Below, piece by piece: positions 43,881-53,099 of a stretch of 64,000 bases of DNA. Where the stretch lies: positions 398,584-462,583 of the forward strand of contig NZ_VOJA01000004.1 of assembly GCF_007923265.1 (NCBI RefSeq), written 5' to 3'. Source of the DNA: Francisella salimarina. GTDB lineage: Bacteria > Pseudomonadota > Gammaproteobacteria > Francisellales > Francisellaceae. Numbering within the stretch: position 1 is the first letter of the stretch; the number at the start of each line of letters is the position of its first letter. A program made the position numbers and the translations under genes. The notes below the pieces were generated by a model. It ran no database searches. It saw only the letters and a program-made list of their open reading frames with translations, and had not been told where the DNA came from.

Positions 43881-44936
43881 ATGGAAAGCTTTATAAAATA
43901 TAAGTGGGCAGTGGTTGGTGCAGGTCCTGCTGGTATGGCAACTATTGGGCAGTTGTTAGATAATGGTATAAATGCAAAAAATATACTTTGGATTGATCCG
44001 AATTTCGGTGTTGGTGATTTCGGTAAAAAATGGGGAGAAGTTAGCAGTAATACAACGGTAGAGTTATTTTTGAGATTTCTTAATGATATAAAATCTTTTG
44101 AGTTTGAAAAAAAGTTACAAAAATTTGCTCTAGAAAATTACGATAAGCAAGGATTCTCACAGCTGAAAGATGTTGCGGAACCTTTGCAATATATCACAGA
44201 CAATCTATTCCAAAAAGTTGATTACAGTATAGATACTATTGCAGAAATGAAAGTAGCCCAAGGTGTATGGAATCTCTATGGTGCAAGAGAAAACTATATG
44301 GCTGAGAAAGTTGTTTTAGCTACAGGCTCTATACCTAAAACTTTGAATATTCATAATCCTGAAACTACAAAAGAAATTGATCTTGCTACAGCATTATCGC
44401 CATCTAAGTTAAAAAAAGAGCTTATTGAAGGTGATAGGGTGGCTGTATTTGGATCATCTCATTCAGCAATGATAATTATTAGAAATTTAATTGAGCTCGG
44501 TGTTGAAGATGTTGCTAACTTCTATCGTCAACCGTTGAAGTATGCTATCAATATGGGAGACTGGATTCTATATGATAACTCAGGTTTAAAAGGTGAGACA
44601 GCTAAATGGGTTAAAAAAAATATCTCCCAAAATTTAGATAGTAGAGTCAAAAGATATTTATCAACTAGTGAAGAGATAAATAAACATTTACATGAATATA
44701 ATAAAGTTATTTATGCAGTAGGTTTTGATCAAAGAATACCTTGTGTAGAGAGTATCGATGCTAGAGTTTATGATCCTACAACGGGAATTATAGCACCAGG
44801 GCTTTTTGGTGCGGGTATAGCATTTCCGCGTAAAGTAACAGATCCTAATGGTAATGTTGAGCTAAATGTTGGTTTATTTAAGTTTATGAATGATATTAAG
44901 CGCTTTCTACCACTGTGGATGAGATATGATATTTAG
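43881..44936 (+). CDS. FAD/NAD(P)-binding oxidoreductase, substrate unknown
   Basis: A 351-residue flavoprotein with FAD-binding 'WAVVGAGPAGMATIGQLLD' near the N-terminus, 'KVVLATGSIPKTLNI', a second nucleotide-binding turn 'VAVFGSSHSAMIIIRNL' and a C-terminal 'GLFGAGIAFPRKVTDP'. It resembles pyridine nucleotide-disulfide or monooxygenase-like flavoproteins, but has no CxxC redox pair. Divergent from a LysR gene; converging with the metal ATPase one base away. Confidence 0.85.
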   Translation: MESFIKYKWAVVGAGPAGMATIGQLLDNGINAKNILWIDPNFGVGDFGKKWGEVSSNTTVELFLRFLNDIKSFEFEKKLQKFALENYDKQGFSQLKDVAEPLQYITDNLFQKVDYSIDTIAEMKVAQGVWNLYGARENYMAEKVVLATGSIPKTLNIHNPETTKEIDLATALSPSKLKKELIEGDRVAVFGSSHSAMIIIRNLIELGVEDVANFYRQPLKYAINMGDWILYDNSGLKGETAKWVKKNISQNLDSRVKRYLSTSEEINKHLHEYNKVIYAVGFDQRIPCVESIDARVYDPTTGIIAPGLFGAGIAFPRKVTDPNGNVELNVGLFKFMNDIKRFLPLWMRYDI

Positions 44937-44937
44937 C

Positions 44938-47097
44938 TTATTTTAGTAATCTGAGTGAATTTATAATTACAATCAGAGTAGCTCCCATATCAGCAGCTAT
45001 TGCCATCCATAAAGTAGCTAAGTCAGTTATTGCAAGAGATATGAAAATCGCTTTTATAGCAATAGCAAAAGTTATATTCTGTTTTATTATTTTTAATGTT
45101 TTCTTTGAATGCTTGATAAGCCAAGGTAGCTTTGCAATATCATCAGACATAAGCGCAATATCTGCAGTTTCTATTGCGATATCATTACCTATAGTACCCA
45201 TCGCAATTCCTAAATTAGATCTTGCTAGCGCAGGAGCATCATTGATACCATCTCCAACCATAGCAATATTCTCATAGTCATTAGCTAGTTCCTCAACTTT
45301 AGCAACCTTATCTTGAGGTAGTAACTCTGCATAGAATTTATCAATTCCAGCTTGTGTAGCGATAGACTGAGCTGTTGCAGTATTATCACCTGTAAGCATG
45401 ATGGTTTGATTAATCCCAAGTTTTTTTAGTTGTTTGAGAGCATTGTTAACATTATTTTTTATCATATCTTGTATAGCAATGATACCAATAATATTTTCAT
45501 CACTACCAATGAAAATCAATGTTTGACCATTATTTGCAAGTTTTATCGCTTGTGCATGTAGATCTTCATTATTACATAGCCGTTTTTCATGAGCAAAAGC
45601 ATGGTTTCCAAGCCAAAAGCTACTTTCATTGACTTTTCCTATTACTCCTTTACCACCTAAAACCTCAGTATTTGTCGCCTGTATAAACGTTATATTGTTA
45701 TTTTTGGCATAGTCTAAAATAGCCTTAGCGATTGGGTGATCAACAGAACTCTCAAGACTTGCAGCTATGGTAATTAATTGTTGTTGTGAATAGTTTTGTG
45801 TGATGATTATTTCTGTAATAGAAGGATTGCCTTGTGTTAATGTACCAGTCTTATCAAAGGCAATAGCTTTTAACTTGGCTGGTATTTCTATGAATTCACC
45901 ACCTTTGATCAAGATCCCATTTCTAGCAGCTTTTGCCAAACTTGAAACTATTGAAATTGGTGTAGATATCACTAATGCACAAGGGCAAGCGATAACTAGT
46001 ATTACTAAAGCTTCATAGCCCCATTTAAGCCAAGACTCATTTAGTAAGAGTGGAGGGATAGTAGCTATTATAATGGCTAAAAATATCATTGTAGGGTTGT
46101 AAATCTTAGCAAACTTATCAACCCATTTCTCTGCTTTTGAGCGTTTTGATTGAGCATGTTCAATAGCTTGGATTATTTTTGCAATCGATGAGTTTTCAGC
46201 TGTACTTGTCGTTTTTATCTCAATCGCGGAGTTTCCATTTATACTTCCTGCAAAAACTTGATCACCAATGGTTTTTTCCACAGGAATAGATTCACCTGTT
46301 ATAGGTGCTTGATTTATATAGCTATTACCTTTAAGTATAATTCCATCTAGAGCAATTCTTTGTCCTGGTTTTATTAGAAGAGTTTTGCCTGTATTTATTT
46401 CTGCTAGAGGCTTTTCTTCAAATTGTTTATCATGACAACAATAAACTAGAGCTGTATCTGGAGTTAGTTTCATAAGCTTTGTTATCGCTGATCGAGCATT
46501 TGCGACACTCCATGATTCAAGCAAAAGTGAAAAAGCAAACAAAAAGCTTACTATGGCTGCTTCAAATAATTGACCAATAATAATTGCGCCAGTTATCGCA
46601 ATTAACATTAAGAGGTTCATATCAGCATCAAGCCTTTTAATAGCAGAGATTGCTTTGGGTAAAACAAACCGACTGCCTAATAAAATAGCTATTAAGTAAG
46701 AGGCTTGAGATATAAGAGGAACTGTTTGAGAGAAGCTTTCATTACCTATAAATGCATGTACAAAGCCATGATTTATACTATGATACAAGTATGCAAAAAT
46801 GATGAATACTCCACTAAGTAGAGTTGTAATTAGTCGAGAGTATTTAGTTAAAAAACTGATGTTTTGACTTTCTGTAATATGCTCATCCCAAGTAATTGCT
46901 TTTAACCCTACTTTTTTTATTAGAGTTATAATTTCTTTTTCAGAAACATTTTGATTATCAATAGATAATTTACCATTGAGTAGGTCAAATTGCATACTAT
47001 CTGCGGCGATTTTTTTACTTAATGTTTTTTTGATAATATTGATCTCTTCAATACAGTCTAATCCATATACTTTAAAGCTTTGATATTGTTTACTCAT
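44938..47097 (-). CDS. Zn/Cd/Pb-type P1B ATPase
   Basis: A 719-residue heavy-metal P-type ATPase. It has an N-terminal HMA-like domain with a single cysteine ('VYGLDCIEEINII'), actuator 'TGESIPVEK', transmembrane metal motif 'IACPCALVIS', phosphorylation site 'AFDKTGTLTQG', HP motif 'SSVDHPIAKAI', hinge 'MVGDGINDAPALA', and C-terminal 'DMGATLIVIINSLRLL', typical of the ZntA/CadA group. It exports Zn2+, Cd2+ or Pb2+. It is coupled to the upstream ArsR regulator by a four-base overlap. Confidence 0.92.
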   Translation of the reverse strand: MSKQYQSFKVYGLDCIEEINIIKKTLSKKIAADSMQFDLLNGKLSIDNQNVSEKEIITLIKKVGLKAITWDEHITESQNISFLTKYSRLITTLLSGVFIIFAYLYHSINHGFVHAFIGNESFSQTVPLISQASYLIAILLGSRFVLPKAISAIKRLDADMNLLMLIAITGAIIIGQLFEAAIVSFLFAFSLLLESWSVANARSAITKLMKLTPDTALVYCCHDKQFEEKPLAEINTGKTLLIKPGQRIALDGIILKGNSYINQAPITGESIPVEKTIGDQVFAGSINGNSAIEIKTTSTAENSSIAKIIQAIEHAQSKRSKAEKWVDKFAKIYNPTMIFLAIIIATIPPLLLNESWLKWGYEALVILVIACPCALVISTPISIVSSLAKAARNGILIKGGEFIEIPAKLKAIAFDKTGTLTQGNPSITEIIITQNYSQQQLITIAASLESSVDHPIAKAILDYAKNNNITFIQATNTEVLGGKGVIGKVNESSFWLGNHAFAHEKRLCNNEDLHAQAIKLANNGQTLIFIGSDENIIGIIAIQDMIKNNVNNALKQLKKLGINQTIMLTGDNTATAQSIATQAGIDKFYAELLPQDKVAKVEELANDYENIAMVGDGINDAPALARSNLGIAMGTIGNDIAIETADIALMSDDIAKLPWLIKHSKKTLKIIKQNITFAIAIKAIFISLAITDLATLWMAIAADMGATLIVIINSLRLLK

Positions 47098-47465
47098 ACA
47101 ATACTCTCCTTTGCATGTATCTCTGGTAAATGCTCTAGATTTTCTTGTATTAAGTTCTTGACTAGTTTTTGATCGGCTTGAATAATTTCGTCATCATTAA
47201 GAGTGTCTAGTAGCCAGTTTAACTGCTCTTTGAATGCAGAATTAAAATAAAAGTAGTGGAATCTGCCTTGTTTACGCTTATGTATAAAACCATTACGTCT
47301 AAGTATATCTAAATGTTTAGATAGTGTTGAGTTTGCAAGTTTGAAAATATGAGCTAGATGACAAAGGCATAGTTCATGCTGATATATAACCATTAGAATT
47401 CTAATCCTAGTTTCATCACCTAATGCTTTTTGAAAATCTACAATGTTTGCTAATTTCATTTTCAT
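47094..47465 (-). CDS. ArsR/SmtB-family metal-sensing repressor
   Basis: A 123-residue winged-helix ArsR protein with 'ALGDETRIRILMVIYQHELC', 'LCHLAHIFKLANSTLSKHLD' and 'FIHKRKQGRFHYFYF'. The 'ELCLCHLA' motif corresponds to the ELCVCDL metal-binding motif of CadC/ArsR-type sensors. It overlaps the metal ATPase start by four bases, the usual sensor-exporter arrangement. Confidence 0.93.
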   Translation of the reverse strand: MKMKLANIVDFQKALGDETRIRILMVIYQHELCLCHLAHIFKLANSTLSKHLDILRRNGFIHKRKQGRFHYFYFNSAFKEQLNWLLDTLNDDEIIQADQKLVKNLIQENLEHLPEIHAKESIV

Positions 47466-47474
47466 AAACCTATG

Positions 47475-47492
47475 TTTCGCGAATTAACGAAA
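47475..47492. promoter_or_regulatory. Candidate ArsR operator
   Basis: TTTCG (47475-47479) and CGAAA (47488-47492) form a dyad around CGAATTAA, about 10-27 bases upstream of the arsR ATG at 47465. Position and symmetry fit an autoregulatory ArsR operator. Confidence 0.45.
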
Positions 47493-47600
47493 TATTATCT
47501 ATAAAGTTTATTATATTCAAGTGATCTAGCAGATTTTAATTTCTTTTTTCAAAGTTAATGCTAAAATCTCTCAAATTTCTAAATTAGTGGGTTAAATGAT

Positions 47601-48251
47601 ATGTCTAAAAGAGTAATTTTTATTTTATTAACTTTAATTTTTACTATGAGTCTAAGTTATAGTTCTGGAAAATATGCTAATAAGACTTATATAGAAAATG
47701 TTGTCAAAACATTTGATTTATCAACAGATAAGAATATAAAAATACTAGACATAAAAGATCATCAACAAACTACCGATTATACTTGCGGACCATCTGCTGT
47801 TATGAGCTTGCTTAATTATTATGGAGTTCTTAAGGATTCTCAAATGAATCATCAAATGGAGTTACAAATAGCTAAAGAGATGGGTACAAATGATGATTAT
47901 GGTACTACAGCACAACAGATAGCTAACTGGTTGGAAAAGCATGGTTTTGATGTGAAATATGCTACTGATGGTGATATCAAATTGATTTATGAGAGTATAG
48001 ACAAAGGTGTACCTGTACTTGTAGATTGGATTGATTGGGGAGGGCACTGGACATTGGTATCGGGATATCAGAAGTTGGGAAAAACAATTGATGATGATAA
48101 AGATACATTATTTATGATTGATCCAGCAGCACATTTTAATAATGTGAAAACAGTTTATGGATTGAGTGCTATTAATCCAGATAGATTTCAATATATGTGG
48201 CAAGATTCAAAAGGTATAAAAGGAATCTATGTTATAGCACAACCTAAATAA
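47601..48251 (+). CDS. Secreted C39-like cysteine peptidase-fold protein
   Basis: 216 residues with an N-terminal signal sequence (MSKRVIFILLTLIFTMSLSY) and a papain-like C39 domain: Gln/Cys region 'HQQTTDYTCGPSAVMSLLNY' (catalytic Cys), 'VDWIDWGGHWTLVSGYQ' (catalytic His) and 'FMIDPAAHF' (Asp). The catalytic triad appears complete. C39 peptidases of ABC transporters cleave double-glycine leaders; this stand-alone secreted form has an unknown substrate. A tiny secreted peptide gene converges with it seven bases away. Confidence 0.87.
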   Translation: MSKRVIFILLTLIFTMSLSYSSGKYANKTYIENVVKTFDLSTDKNIKILDIKDHQQTTDYTCGPSAVMSLLNYYGVLKDSQMNHQMELQIAKEMGTNDDYGTTAQQIANWLEKHGFDVKYATDGDIKLIYESIDKGVPVLVDWIDWGGHWTLVSGYQKLGKTIDDDKDTLFMIDPAAHFNNVKTVYGLSAINPDRFQYMWQDSKGIKGIYVIAQPK

Positions 48252-48257
48252 TAGCTT

Positions 48258-48389
48258 TTATTCCGCCAATATTATTACAGGTGCTGGAAATGACTTAGAT
48301 GAAAAACTATTTATCTGATGTAAGTTACTAGCATTAGACACCGAAATAATACTAAAAATTGATACTGCCGCAAACATAATTTTTTTCAT
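48258..48389 (-). CDS. Short secreted peptide, 43 codons, unknown function
   Basis: Minus-strand ATG at 48389, preceded by AGGTAA at suitable spacing. The product starts with a clear signal peptide (MKKIMFAAVSIFSIISVSNA), probably cleaved after residue 20, leaving a mature peptide of about 23 residues ('SNLHQINSFSSKSFPAPVII' then LAE). No homologue is recognised. It ends seven bases from the C39-like gene, tail to tail. It could also be the N-terminal remnant of a lost longer gene. The following 187 bases up to 48576 show no gene. Confidence 0.5.
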   Translation of the reverse strand: MKKIMFAAVSIFSIISVSNASNLHQINSFSSKSFPAPVIILAE

Positions 48390-48576
48390 TTTTATTACCT
48401 AAAATACTTTCTAATATTTGATGTGTGTATTATCCCAGTATATTCCTATAAAGTTAAATATATTGAATTTATGGTGCTGATAAGAAAAACTTATATAATA
48501 TAGGTATTTACAGTTTAACAACTATAGAGTACAAAAGAGAAATTAGTCATAATCTATATACAAGAAAGTATTGTTT

Positions 48577-50106
48577 TTAATTGCTGAGCTTAATGATAAT
48601 ACTATTGTCATTTTTAATAATAGAGCCTTGTTGAGGGTATACTGGTAAGTTTATTGATATTTTTTTAGCTATATCAATTTGCTTCTCTGTAGGCATTTTG
48701 TAGTAGTCATTCAGCCAGTGGAGAAAGTAATAAACTCTATGGTTTAGATTACTTTCTTGCCATGAGCTATCAGGGAATATACTGCTAAATAAATCAAGAT
48801 TGCTATTTAAGTAAAAGGGTTGGTTTATAGTTGTTTTTATAAAGTAACTATTGTCAATATGCTTTGAGGCGATGAAAATGATTGCCGTATTATATATTTT
48901 TGTGCCTATTTTATCATAGATGTTTTGGTATAAAGAATTTAGAGTTCTTTGGTTATATGCTTGTGCCATATTTTTACTGTAAGTCAAGAGACATATTTGC
49001 TTGAAGTTTATTAAAGCTATTATTATGGCTACTATTAATATAAGTTTTTTTCTTCTAAATATTTCAAAACAAACACTCGCTAGCATCGCTATACTAAGTG
49101 GTATAGTAAATAAAATTCTTAATGGCATTGGCGATATAAGGACTATTGGGAGTAATAGGGGTGTAATAATACCAATTAAAACTATAAAACTATCAAGTTT
49201 TTTAAGTTTGAACATCAATGCTAATAGTATGATATAGCATAAGCCGTAACTAATTGTAAGGCTTGAATCTAGTGTGTTTAGTATATATCTAAATAATAGA
49301 CTTAATTGATTTGCTAAGTTAGTAGTATGCCAACCATCGTAAAAATTAGTAAGATAATTTGACTTACCAACAAAAAAGTAAGATATATGCGTTGTAATAA
49401 AATATAGCACTAAGGCAATTATAGCCACGAAAATGGAATAATAAAAAAAGCCAACTACCTCTTTAGGAGTCAGATTTTTTTTGATGGAGTTTAATATCAA
49501 CACAGTTATCATACCTTCTATATAGTAAACTATAAAAGATTGATATATACCCAGAGCAAAATATATCATAAGACTACTAAGTAGTATATTAGTAAGCCAA
49601 TTTTCTTTTTGGAAAAGTTGTGCTAAAAAATATACTGATAGCGAGCTTAATAAAAAACCTAGTCCTATTTCTATACTTTGGTTAACGAAATTCAGTTGAA
49701 AAATATATACCGGAGATATAAGGTAAAACAATCCGAAGATGATTGTTGATAGTTTATTGTTGCTAATGTTATTGAGTATTGCTATCCAGACTATATAAGA
49801 GCAGAAGATAAAACCTAAAGCCAATATGGAATTAAAGTAAGGAATTGGTACTGTTCCAATTATCGAAACTATTAAACTAAGTATAGGTCTTCCAAGCCTT
49901 AAAAATTGTACATCTAATGGGTATAGATACTTACTATTACCTAAACCGTATGTTGCAAGCTCGGTATCAATAGATATTGTCCAAGATGCTATAAAGTATG
50001 CGTATGCAGTAATTGAGCAAAGAAGGGTAATTTTTATTGCTAGATTATTTTGAATAATAACTTCTTTAAGATCTGCTAGTAGTCGTCTCATTAAATATTT
50101 GGCCAC
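48577..50106 (-). CDS. GtrII-like glucosyltransferase-domain membrane protein
   Basis: A 509-residue protein with about ten spans and the GtrII-type N-terminal pattern 'YPLDVQFLRLGRPILSLIVS' after the first span. GtrII-family proteins transfer glucose from a lipid carrier to O-antigen or related glycans on the periplasmic side. The usual partner genes gtrA and gtrB are absent here. An alternative start is four codons in (MRRLLADLKEV). Confidence 0.75.
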   Translation of the reverse strand: MAKYLMRRLLADLKEVIIQNNLAIKITLLCSITAYAYFIASWTISIDTELATYGLGNSKYLYPLDVQFLRLGRPILSLIVSIIGTVPIPYFNSILALGFIFCSYIVWIAILNNISNNKLSTIIFGLFYLISPVYIFQLNFVNQSIEIGLGFLLSSLSVYFLAQLFQKENWLTNILLSSLMIYFALGIYQSFIVYYIEGMITVLILNSIKKNLTPKEVVGFFYYSIFVAIIALVLYFITTHISYFFVGKSNYLTNFYDGWHTTNLANQLSLLFRYILNTLDSSLTISYGLCYIILLALMFKLKKLDSFIVLIGIITPLLLPIVLISPMPLRILFTIPLSIAMLASVCFEIFRRKKLILIVAIIIALINFKQICLLTYSKNMAQAYNQRTLNSLYQNIYDKIGTKIYNTAIIFIASKHIDNSYFIKTTINQPFYLNSNLDLFSSIFPDSSWQESNLNHRVYYFLHWLNDYYKMPTEKQIDIAKKISINLPVYPQQGSIIKNDNSIIIKLSN

Positions 50107-50182
50107 GAACTATACTTTTTTATTAGACGCAAATGTTACAATATATTCAGTAGAAAGTGAAATGTAATTGATAGAGGCTAAG

Positions 50183-51181
50183 ATGAAAAAAAATATACTT
50201 GTATTAGGGGCTGGTGCTTGGGGTACTGCACTGGCATTACAGTTAGCTTATAAAGGCCACGAAGTAAGAATCAATTCTTGGAAAAAAGAGCATAATGATC
50301 AGATGCTTACAGAAGGTAATAACCAAAAATATTTACCAAGTATAGAAAAATTCCCAGATACTTTAACAGCTATACAAGACTGGAAGGCTAGTATTGATGA
50401 TTTCGATGACATATTAGTCGCTACTCCAAGCTCAGGCTTTAAAAAGATTATTTTAGAGCTAAGAGACTGTATATTACCTCACCAAAATATTATTAGTGCT
50501 ACGAAAGGATTTTGTCATGATACTTATGCTCTATTGAGTGAAATAGCAGAAGATATTATTCCAAATACAAAATTCGCTTTATTAACTGGTCCAAGCTTTG
50601 CCAAAGAGGTAGCTAATAAGCTTCCAACTGCTGTTGTAGTAGCATCTAAAGATATTGAATATGCTAAATATACCCAAAAGCTTTTCAGTAATGAGAATTT
50701 TAGGTGTTATACAACTACTGATATTATAGGTGCTCAAGTTGGTGGTGCTGTTAAGAATGTTTTGGCTATTGCCGCAGGTACTGCTGCTGGTATGGATTTT
50801 GGTGTTAATGCTCATGCAGCACTAATTACAAGAGGTCTGGCAGAAATTAAAAAATTAGGACTTAAACTCGGAGCTAATGTTGAAACATTTATGGGCTTGA
50901 GCTGTCTTGGTGATTTGTTGCTCACTTGTTCAGACAATCAATCGCGTAACCGTAGATTTGGATACTACCTAGGTCAAGGTATGACTATAGAGGAGTCTTT
51001 ACATAAAGTAAATAACGTTGTTGAAGGATATTCTACTGCTATAGCAGTGTATAAGCTTGCTCAAAAGCATGGAGTCGATATGCCTTTGGTATTTGCTACG
51101 TATAGAGTCTTATATGAGAATGTAGATCCCAAAGATATGGTCAGACAACTTATGACTAGACAGTTGAAAAATGAAAATTAA
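50183..51181 (+). CDS. gpsA: GpsA, glycerol-3-phosphate dehydrogenase [NAD(P)+]
   Basis: A 332-residue GpsA: 'ILVLGAGAWGTALALQLAYK' (NAD-binding), 'TPSSGFKKII', 'LTGPSFAKEVANKLPTAVVV', 'GGAVKNVLAIAAGTAAGMDF' and 'SCLGDLLLTCSDNQSRNRRF'. It makes sn-glycerol-3-phosphate for phospholipid synthesis. A TTG frame opens five codons upstream; the ATG at 50183 has the GAGG site. Its stop shares a TTAA with the stop of cvpA on the other strand. Confidence 0.96.
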   Translation: MKKNILVLGAGAWGTALALQLAYKGHEVRINSWKKEHNDQMLTEGNNQKYLPSIEKFPDTLTAIQDWKASIDDFDDILVATPSSGFKKIILELRDCILPHQNIISATKGFCHDTYALLSEIAEDIIPNTKFALLTGPSFAKEVANKLPTAVVVASKDIEYAKYTQKLFSNENFRCYTTTDIIGAQVGGAVKNVLAIAAGTAAGMDFGVNAHAALITRGLAEIKKLGLKLGANVETFMGLSCLGDLLLTCSDNQSRNRRFGYYLGQGMTIEESLHKVNNVVEGYSTAIAVYKLAQKHGVDMPLVFATYRVLYENVDPKDMVRQLMTRQLKNEN

Positions 51182-51717
51182 TCTCCTCCAGCTGCTTGCT
51201 TAGGTACATAGTCTTTTAGATTTGTCTGTTGCATTTTTACTTTTGTATTAAATGCATAATCTCCTACTTTGACGAATGGTTTGACAAGTATAGAGTTTTC
51301 CCATAGTGAATTATCTTTTACAGAGTCGAAAGAATTGAGTGTTGAGCAGGCAATTGCGAATATAAAGCCAAAACGCACTAAAGCTATAAAAAATGCTAAA
51401 AGTGTATTTGATAAGCTTTCCTTTTCTTTGTTATTGCGCATAAATACTTTCATTACACCAAAGATTATGAGATATGCACAGACTAGAACTAATATGAATG
51501 ATACAACATAGGCTGTTGGAGGATCTTCTATTAATGAATTGATGTACGCAAGTTGTACCTTTTGAGCTAAGATACCTGACATTATTACGGCAAATACCAT
51601 TAGTATTAATAGTACTATGTTTTTAAAAAGTCCTTTGACAGCTGCAAATAGGCTTAATATTAAAATTACGATTACCAACAAAATATCTAAAAAATTAATA
51701 CTTGCTAAAAATTCCAT
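51178..51717 (-). CDS. CvpA-family membrane protein
   Basis: A 179-residue CvpA/colicin V production-type protein: four spans in the first ~120 residues ('FLDILLVIVILILSLFAAVK', 'AYLIIFGVMKVF') and a hydrophilic C-terminus. CvpA proteins act in envelope homeostasis, and the exact role is unsettled. It follows radA by three bases. Confidence 0.9.
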   Translation of the reverse strand: MEFLASINFLDILLVIVILILSLFAAVKGLFKNIVLLILMVFAVIMSGILAQKVQLAYINSLIEDPPTAYVVSFILVLVCAYLIIFGVMKVFMRNNKEKESLSNTLLAFFIALVRFGFIFAIACSTLNSFDSVKDNSLWENSILVKPFVKVGDYAFNTKVKMQQTNLKDYVPKQAAGGD

Positions 51718-51720
51718 TTT

Positions 51721-53091
51721 CTATCCTGTTATTATGTCTTTAATTTGATTCAGTTTTGTTATGCCGATGACCTCTACGCCTTCTGTTTTTAGAGATTTTG
51801 AAAAATTGGATTGAGGTATGATGATTTTTTTAAACCCATGTTTTTTTGCCTCATTTATTCGTTCTACACCATACGGAATCGGTCTAATTTCGCCTGATAA
51901 GCCAACTTCACCCATTATAAGCATATCATCAGGAATCTCAATTTCTTTGATACTGGAATATATAATCAGTATTAGCGCTAAATCAATGCTTGTTTCATTA
52001 ATCTTTATACCGCCGACAACATTTAAAAATACATCCTTATCATATAAATCAATATGCATATAGCGTTGAATAACTGCTAGTATCATTGCTAGACGGTTAC
52101 TATCAATACCTACACATAATCTTCGAGGAGGCTGATTGATATTTTTGTCGACAACTAATGATTGTAGCTCAACAAGTAGAGGACGTGTACCTTCCCAAAC
52201 TGAAACTATAACACTACCGATTAAGTTTGAACGACCATTATTTAGAAATATTGCCGAGGGATTCTTAACTTCTTTCATTCCTTTATCAGTCATTGCAAAG
52301 ACACCGATTTCATTTACGGCACCAAACCTGTTTTTTAAGGCACGCATCATTCGGTATCTGCCGTTGTCTTGGGACTCTATAAATATTACAGCATCAACTA
52401 TGTGCTCTAATACCCTTGGTCCTGCAACCTCTCCAGATTTAGTGACATGTCCTACCAAAAAAACAGATATTTGATATTGTTTTGCAATTTGAGTAATATA
52501 CGCTGCCGATTCTCTTACTTGTGATACACCACCAACCATAGATGATATATCAGGGTTATACATGGTTTGGATTGAGTCTACTACAACCACTTCTGGTTTA
52601 TGTTCTATCATATAGCTAGCGATTTGCTCTATGTTTGTCTCACACATTACTAGTAGATTATCTTTTGGGAGATTTAACCTTTCTGCTCGTAGCGCTATCT
52701 GTTCAAGAGACTCTTCACCACTGACATATAAAACTTTCTTTTGTAAAGATAAAAAAGACATGATTTGTAGAAGTATCGAAGATTTGCCTATACCTGGCTC
52801 CCCTCCAACCAGTGTTACAGACCCCTTAACAATTCCTCCACCTAGGACTCTATCAAATTCGGATATATGCGTAGACATTCTAGAGTGCTCTTTACCTTTG
52901 ATATCAGCTAGTGCTGTAGCTTTTGAAATGCTGCCAGCAAAACCAGATCTAGCTATGGGTGTTTTTTTTGAATCAGGTTTGATCTCTTCAACAAAAGTGT
53001 TCCATTGATTACAGCTATGACACTGTCCTTGCCATCTAGGAGAAGTAGCTCCACACTCTTGACAAATAAATATAGTTTTTTGCTTAGCCAT
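51721..53091 (-). CDS. radA: RadA (Sms), DNA repair ATPase
   Basis: A 456-residue RadA: N-terminal zinc finger 'FICQECGATSPRWQGQCHSC', RecA-like core with Walker A 'GGEPGIGKSSILLQI', the RadA-specific 'KNRFGAVNEIGVF' motif and a C-terminal Lon-like domain ('GLSGEIRPIPYGVERINEAK'). It processes recombination intermediates and, with DprA, may act in transformation. It sits between the PilZ gene and cvpA on the minus strand. Confidence 0.97.
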   Translation of the reverse strand: MAKQKTIFICQECGATSPRWQGQCHSCNQWNTFVEEIKPDSKKTPIARSGFAGSISKATALADIKGKEHSRMSTHISEFDRVLGGGIVKGSVTLVGGEPGIGKSSILLQIMSFLSLQKKVLYVSGEESLEQIALRAERLNLPKDNLLVMCETNIEQIASYMIEHKPEVVVVDSIQTMYNPDISSMVGGVSQVRESAAYITQIAKQYQISVFLVGHVTKSGEVAGPRVLEHIVDAVIFIESQDNGRYRMMRALKNRFGAVNEIGVFAMTDKGMKEVKNPSAIFLNNGRSNLIGSVIVSVWEGTRPLLVELQSLVVDKNINQPPRRLCVGIDSNRLAMILAVIQRYMHIDLYDKDVFLNVVGGIKINETSIDLALILIIYSSIKEIEIPDDMLIMGEVGLSGEIRPIPYGVERINEAKKHGFKKIIIPQSNFSKSLKTEGVEVIGITKLNQIKDIITG

Positions 53092-53099
53092 AGCTTAAT

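Noticed and set aside
44938-47097. Copper-exporting ATPase (CopA)
   Set aside because: The N-terminal metal domain is GLDCxxE and the C-terminus matches the Zn/Cd/Pb group, so a Zn/Cd exporter is preferred.
48258-48389. Short minus-strand frame as certain pseudogene remnant
   Set aside because: A remnant is possible, but the intact signal peptide, ribosome site and natural stop leave it better recorded as a candidate small gene.
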